Source: Clostridiaceae bacterium (GTDB lineage: Bacteria; Bacillota; Clostridia; Saccharofermentanales; UBA5734). From it: 23,490 nt of DNA. Made by a program: the position numbers and the translations under genes. Below the pieces are notes generated by a model, which saw only the letters and a list, made by a program, of their open reading frames with translations, was not told the DNA's origin and did not search any database. Within the stretch, counting starts at the first letter, position 1. Each line of letters begins with the position of its first letter. Positions 22,202 through 23,490 of the stretch are shown here, one piece after another. The stretch is taken from NCBI GenBank assembly GCA_012727965.1, contig JAAYFZ010000085.1:1-23490 (forward strand), given 5' to 3'.

Positions 22202-23007
22202 CATTTGATCCAGGTGGCCGGCGCAATATCGCGCTGCTGACAGAGTACGATGGAAGTGTCTATCATGGTTGGCAATTTCAGGATAATGCTGCATCCGTTC
22301 AGCAGACGATCCAGGATTCGTGGCTGGAGCTGACAGGCGAGAAGATGAGTCTTACTTCGAGCAGCCGTACTGATGCAGGGGTAAGTGCCCGAGCCCATGT
22401 AAGCAATTTTCTGACTTCGCTTAGCATACCGGCAGAGCGGGTACCTCTTGCACTAAATAGCGTACTACCGGAAGCTATCAGCATCAGAGCAGCAGCTGAA
22501 GTTGATCCAAAGTTCAATTCTAGAGTTAGCCCAACCGGCAAACGCTATTGCTATCGATATTGGCTCGGTTCAGTCAGACCTGCACTTATGCGGCATCTGA
22601 CAGCACATGTCCCAGGTCCGCTTGATATCGAGAGAATGAGAGCGGCTTTGCCGGCTCTTACAGGCAAACATGATTTTACCTGCATGATGGATCAGGGCAG
22701 TGTCAGGCGCAATACGGTTCGAACTATTCACGATCTATCGCTTAAGCAGGAGGGCAAGCTTCTAACGCTGACAGTTGATGGTGACGGTTTTTTGTATCAT
22801 ATGATCAGGATTCTGGCCGGTACACTGCTGTATATTGGACAGGGGAAATTGAATGATTCTGATCTGCCGGCTGCTTTTGCTGCTGGCGACCGCAAGCTGA
22901 CAGGCATGACGATGCCTGCCCAGGGACTTTGCCTCGAATGGGTCTACTATGATCCGCCTATATTCGATGAAGCACTGCTGGCCCCAACAGAGGGAGGAAT
23001 AATCTGA
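22198..23007 (+). CDS. truA: tRNA pseudouridine(38-40) synthase TruA
   Basis: It converts uridines 38-40 of the tRNA anticodon stem to pseudouridine. The 269-residue protein carries the catalytic motif SRTDAGVSARAHVSNF with D59 as nucleophile, the N-terminal IALLTEYDGSVYHGWQFQ, the SPTGKRYCYRYW block, and the TVDGDGFLYHMIRILAGTLLYIGQGK block typical of the C-terminal half. It starts 4 bases inside the end of the kinase gene, so coupling is likely. truA commonly follows ecfT directly and precedes rplM-rpsI; here neither holds. Confidence 0.97.
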   Translation: MTFDPGGRRNIALLTEYDGSVYHGWQFQDNAASVQQTIQDSWLELTGEKMSLTSSSRTDAGVSARAHVSNFLTSLSIPAERVPLALNSVLPEAISIRAAAEVDPKFNSRVSPTGKRYCYRYWLGSVRPALMRHLTAHVPGPLDIERMRAALPALTGKHDFTCMMDQGSVRRNTVRTIHDLSLKQEGKLLTLTVDGDGFLYHMIRILAGTLLYIGQGKLNDSDLPAAFAAGDRKLTGMTMPAQGLCLEWVYYDPPIFDEALLAPTEGGII

Positions 23008-23393
23008 TGTATAGCTCCAAATGGAAAGATAGAACTAATCTGACCATGCTCACCGATTTCTATGAGCTGACCATGTCAAAAGGCTACCTGGATAATGGGC
23101 TTGAGAATACGATCGCCTGTTTCGATCTTTTCTTCAGATCTGTTCCGGAACATGGCGGTTTTGCGGTCATGGCCGGTCTTGAACAGATGGTTGAGTACCT
23201 GAATGATCTCGAATTTACAGATGATGATATTGATTGGCTGCGTACTACAGGTCAGTTTGATCAACGGTTTCTTGAGTACCTAAGAAAATTAGATTTTCAA
23301 TGTGATGTCTGGGCAGTTCCTGAGGGCACTCCAATTTTCCCCAATGAACCTATAGTCAAGGTAAAAGGACCACTGATCCAGGCGCAGATGATT
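23007..23393 (+). CDS. Nicotinate phosphoribosyltransferase, N-terminal part (authentic sequence ends near 23393)
   Basis: This enzyme turns nicotinate and PRPP into nicotinate mononucleotide in NAD salvage. The first 129 residues match the family: NLTMLTDFYELTMSKGYL, then CFDLFFRSVPEHGGFAVMAGLEQMVEYL, LEYLRKLDFQCDVWAVPEGTPIFPNEPIVKVKGPLIQAQMI. The family continues after QAQ(L/M) with a conserved E-T/LLN-type helix, but the next residues here (VRSSRYQCVV and on) do not resemble it, although the frame stays open to the window end. A GAGGGAGGAATAATC ribosome site precedes the ATG, which overlaps the truA stop by one base. About two thirds of the gene is missing. Confidence 0.85.
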
Positions 23394-23489
23394 GTCCGTT
23401 CCTCCCGTTACCAATGTGTAGTTACGGCTGGCAAAAGCGGCTGCCATTGCCTGGGCATTTTTTTGTACCTGTATTTGGTAGGTTTTAAA
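23385..23489 (-). CDS. glyA: Serine hydroxymethyltransferase fragment on the opposite strand at the window edge
   Basis: The reverse complement from 23489 inward reads FKTYQIQVQKNAQAMAAAF, then ASRNYTLVTGGTDNHL. This matches the GlyA block FKxYQxQVxKNAxAMAxAF...SGGTDNHL without gaps and is a highly conserved stretch in the last third of the enzyme. Past HL the frame reads the complement of the NAPRTase gene and homology stops. CAGATGATT (23385-23393) is read as QMI in one gene and, complemented, as NHL in the other, so it forms a 9-base shared join. It is a partial gene piece, with neither start nor stop. Its pairing with the upstream gene is probably artificial. Confidence 0.85.
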
Positions 23490-23490
23490 C

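Noticed and set aside
1..23490. CRISPR arrays, tRNA or rRNA genes, insertion sequences, phage genes, toxin-antitoxin pairs
   Set aside because: No regularly spaced direct repeats, cloverleaf-like stretches, transposase motifs or terminal inverted repeats were seen; gaps are short and accounted for.

Overview
The window is the large ribosomal-protein supercluster (S10, spc and alpha operons in series) of a bacterium from the Firmicutes, most likely class Clostridia. Three things point there. The gene order runs rpsJ to rplQ with secY, adk, map, a KOW-domain gene, infA and rpmJ embedded. rpsD lies inside the alpha operon. Shine-Dalgarno sites are strong AGGAGG types throughout, and a group II ECF transporter locus follows rplQ. 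Family-level placement is a guess; the order Oscillospirales and its relatives would fit. Every real gene is on the + strand except a tiny glyA piece at the right edge.

Layout. 1-645 is the 3' part of hslO (Hsp33). 713-1945 is a membrane-anchored PdaA-type polysaccharide deacetylase. 1946-2311 is a non-coding stretch with an excellent promoter (TTGTCA-17-TATAAT) and a structured leader of about 280 nt. 2312-14491 is the S10/spc run: rpsJ rplC rplD rplW rplB rpsS rplV rpsC rplP rpmC rpsQ rplN rplX rplE rpsZ rpsH rplF rplR rpsE rpmD rplO secY adk map. 14494-18374 holds a KOW protein, infA, rpmJ, rpsM, rpsK, rpsD, rpoA and rplQ, closed by a strong intrinsic terminator at 18430-18465. 18480-21058 encodes an ECF energy-coupling module: a single fused EcfA1-EcfA2 ATPase followed by EcfT. 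21221-23007 holds a ROK glucokinase and truA. A nicotinate phosphoribosyltransferase gene starts at 23007.

How the genes work together. Most of the window builds the ribosome (22 proteins of both subunits plus L36 and IF-1), the SecYEG translocon pore, the RNA polymerase alpha subunit, and housekeeping enzymes that process new proteins (MetAP) or balance adenylates (Adk). The ECF module would energise vitamin uptake by S-components encoded elsewhere.

What stands out. (1) ecfT carries an in-frame TGA inside its last membrane helix; reading through it restores a normal 267-residue EcfT. (2) The last ~100 bases are not the continuation of the nicotinate phosphoribosyltransferase: on the - strand they encode an unmistakable serine hydroxymethyltransferase fragment, joined at a 9-base stretch that fits both genes, so the window end looks chimeric. 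(3) EcfA1 and EcfA2, normally two genes beside rplQ, are one 606-residue protein. (4) There are several undescribed candidate RNA regulatory elements: the S10 leader, tandem tetraloop hairpins between rpsJ and rplC, and mutually exclusive hairpins across the rpmJ stop. (5) L22 has a real ~50-residue N-terminal extension and L17 a ~50-residue internal insertion. I see no CRISPR array, tRNA, rRNA, insertion sequence or phage gene. No wholly new multi-gene system is evident; the novelty here is in RNA elements and in the ECF locus.
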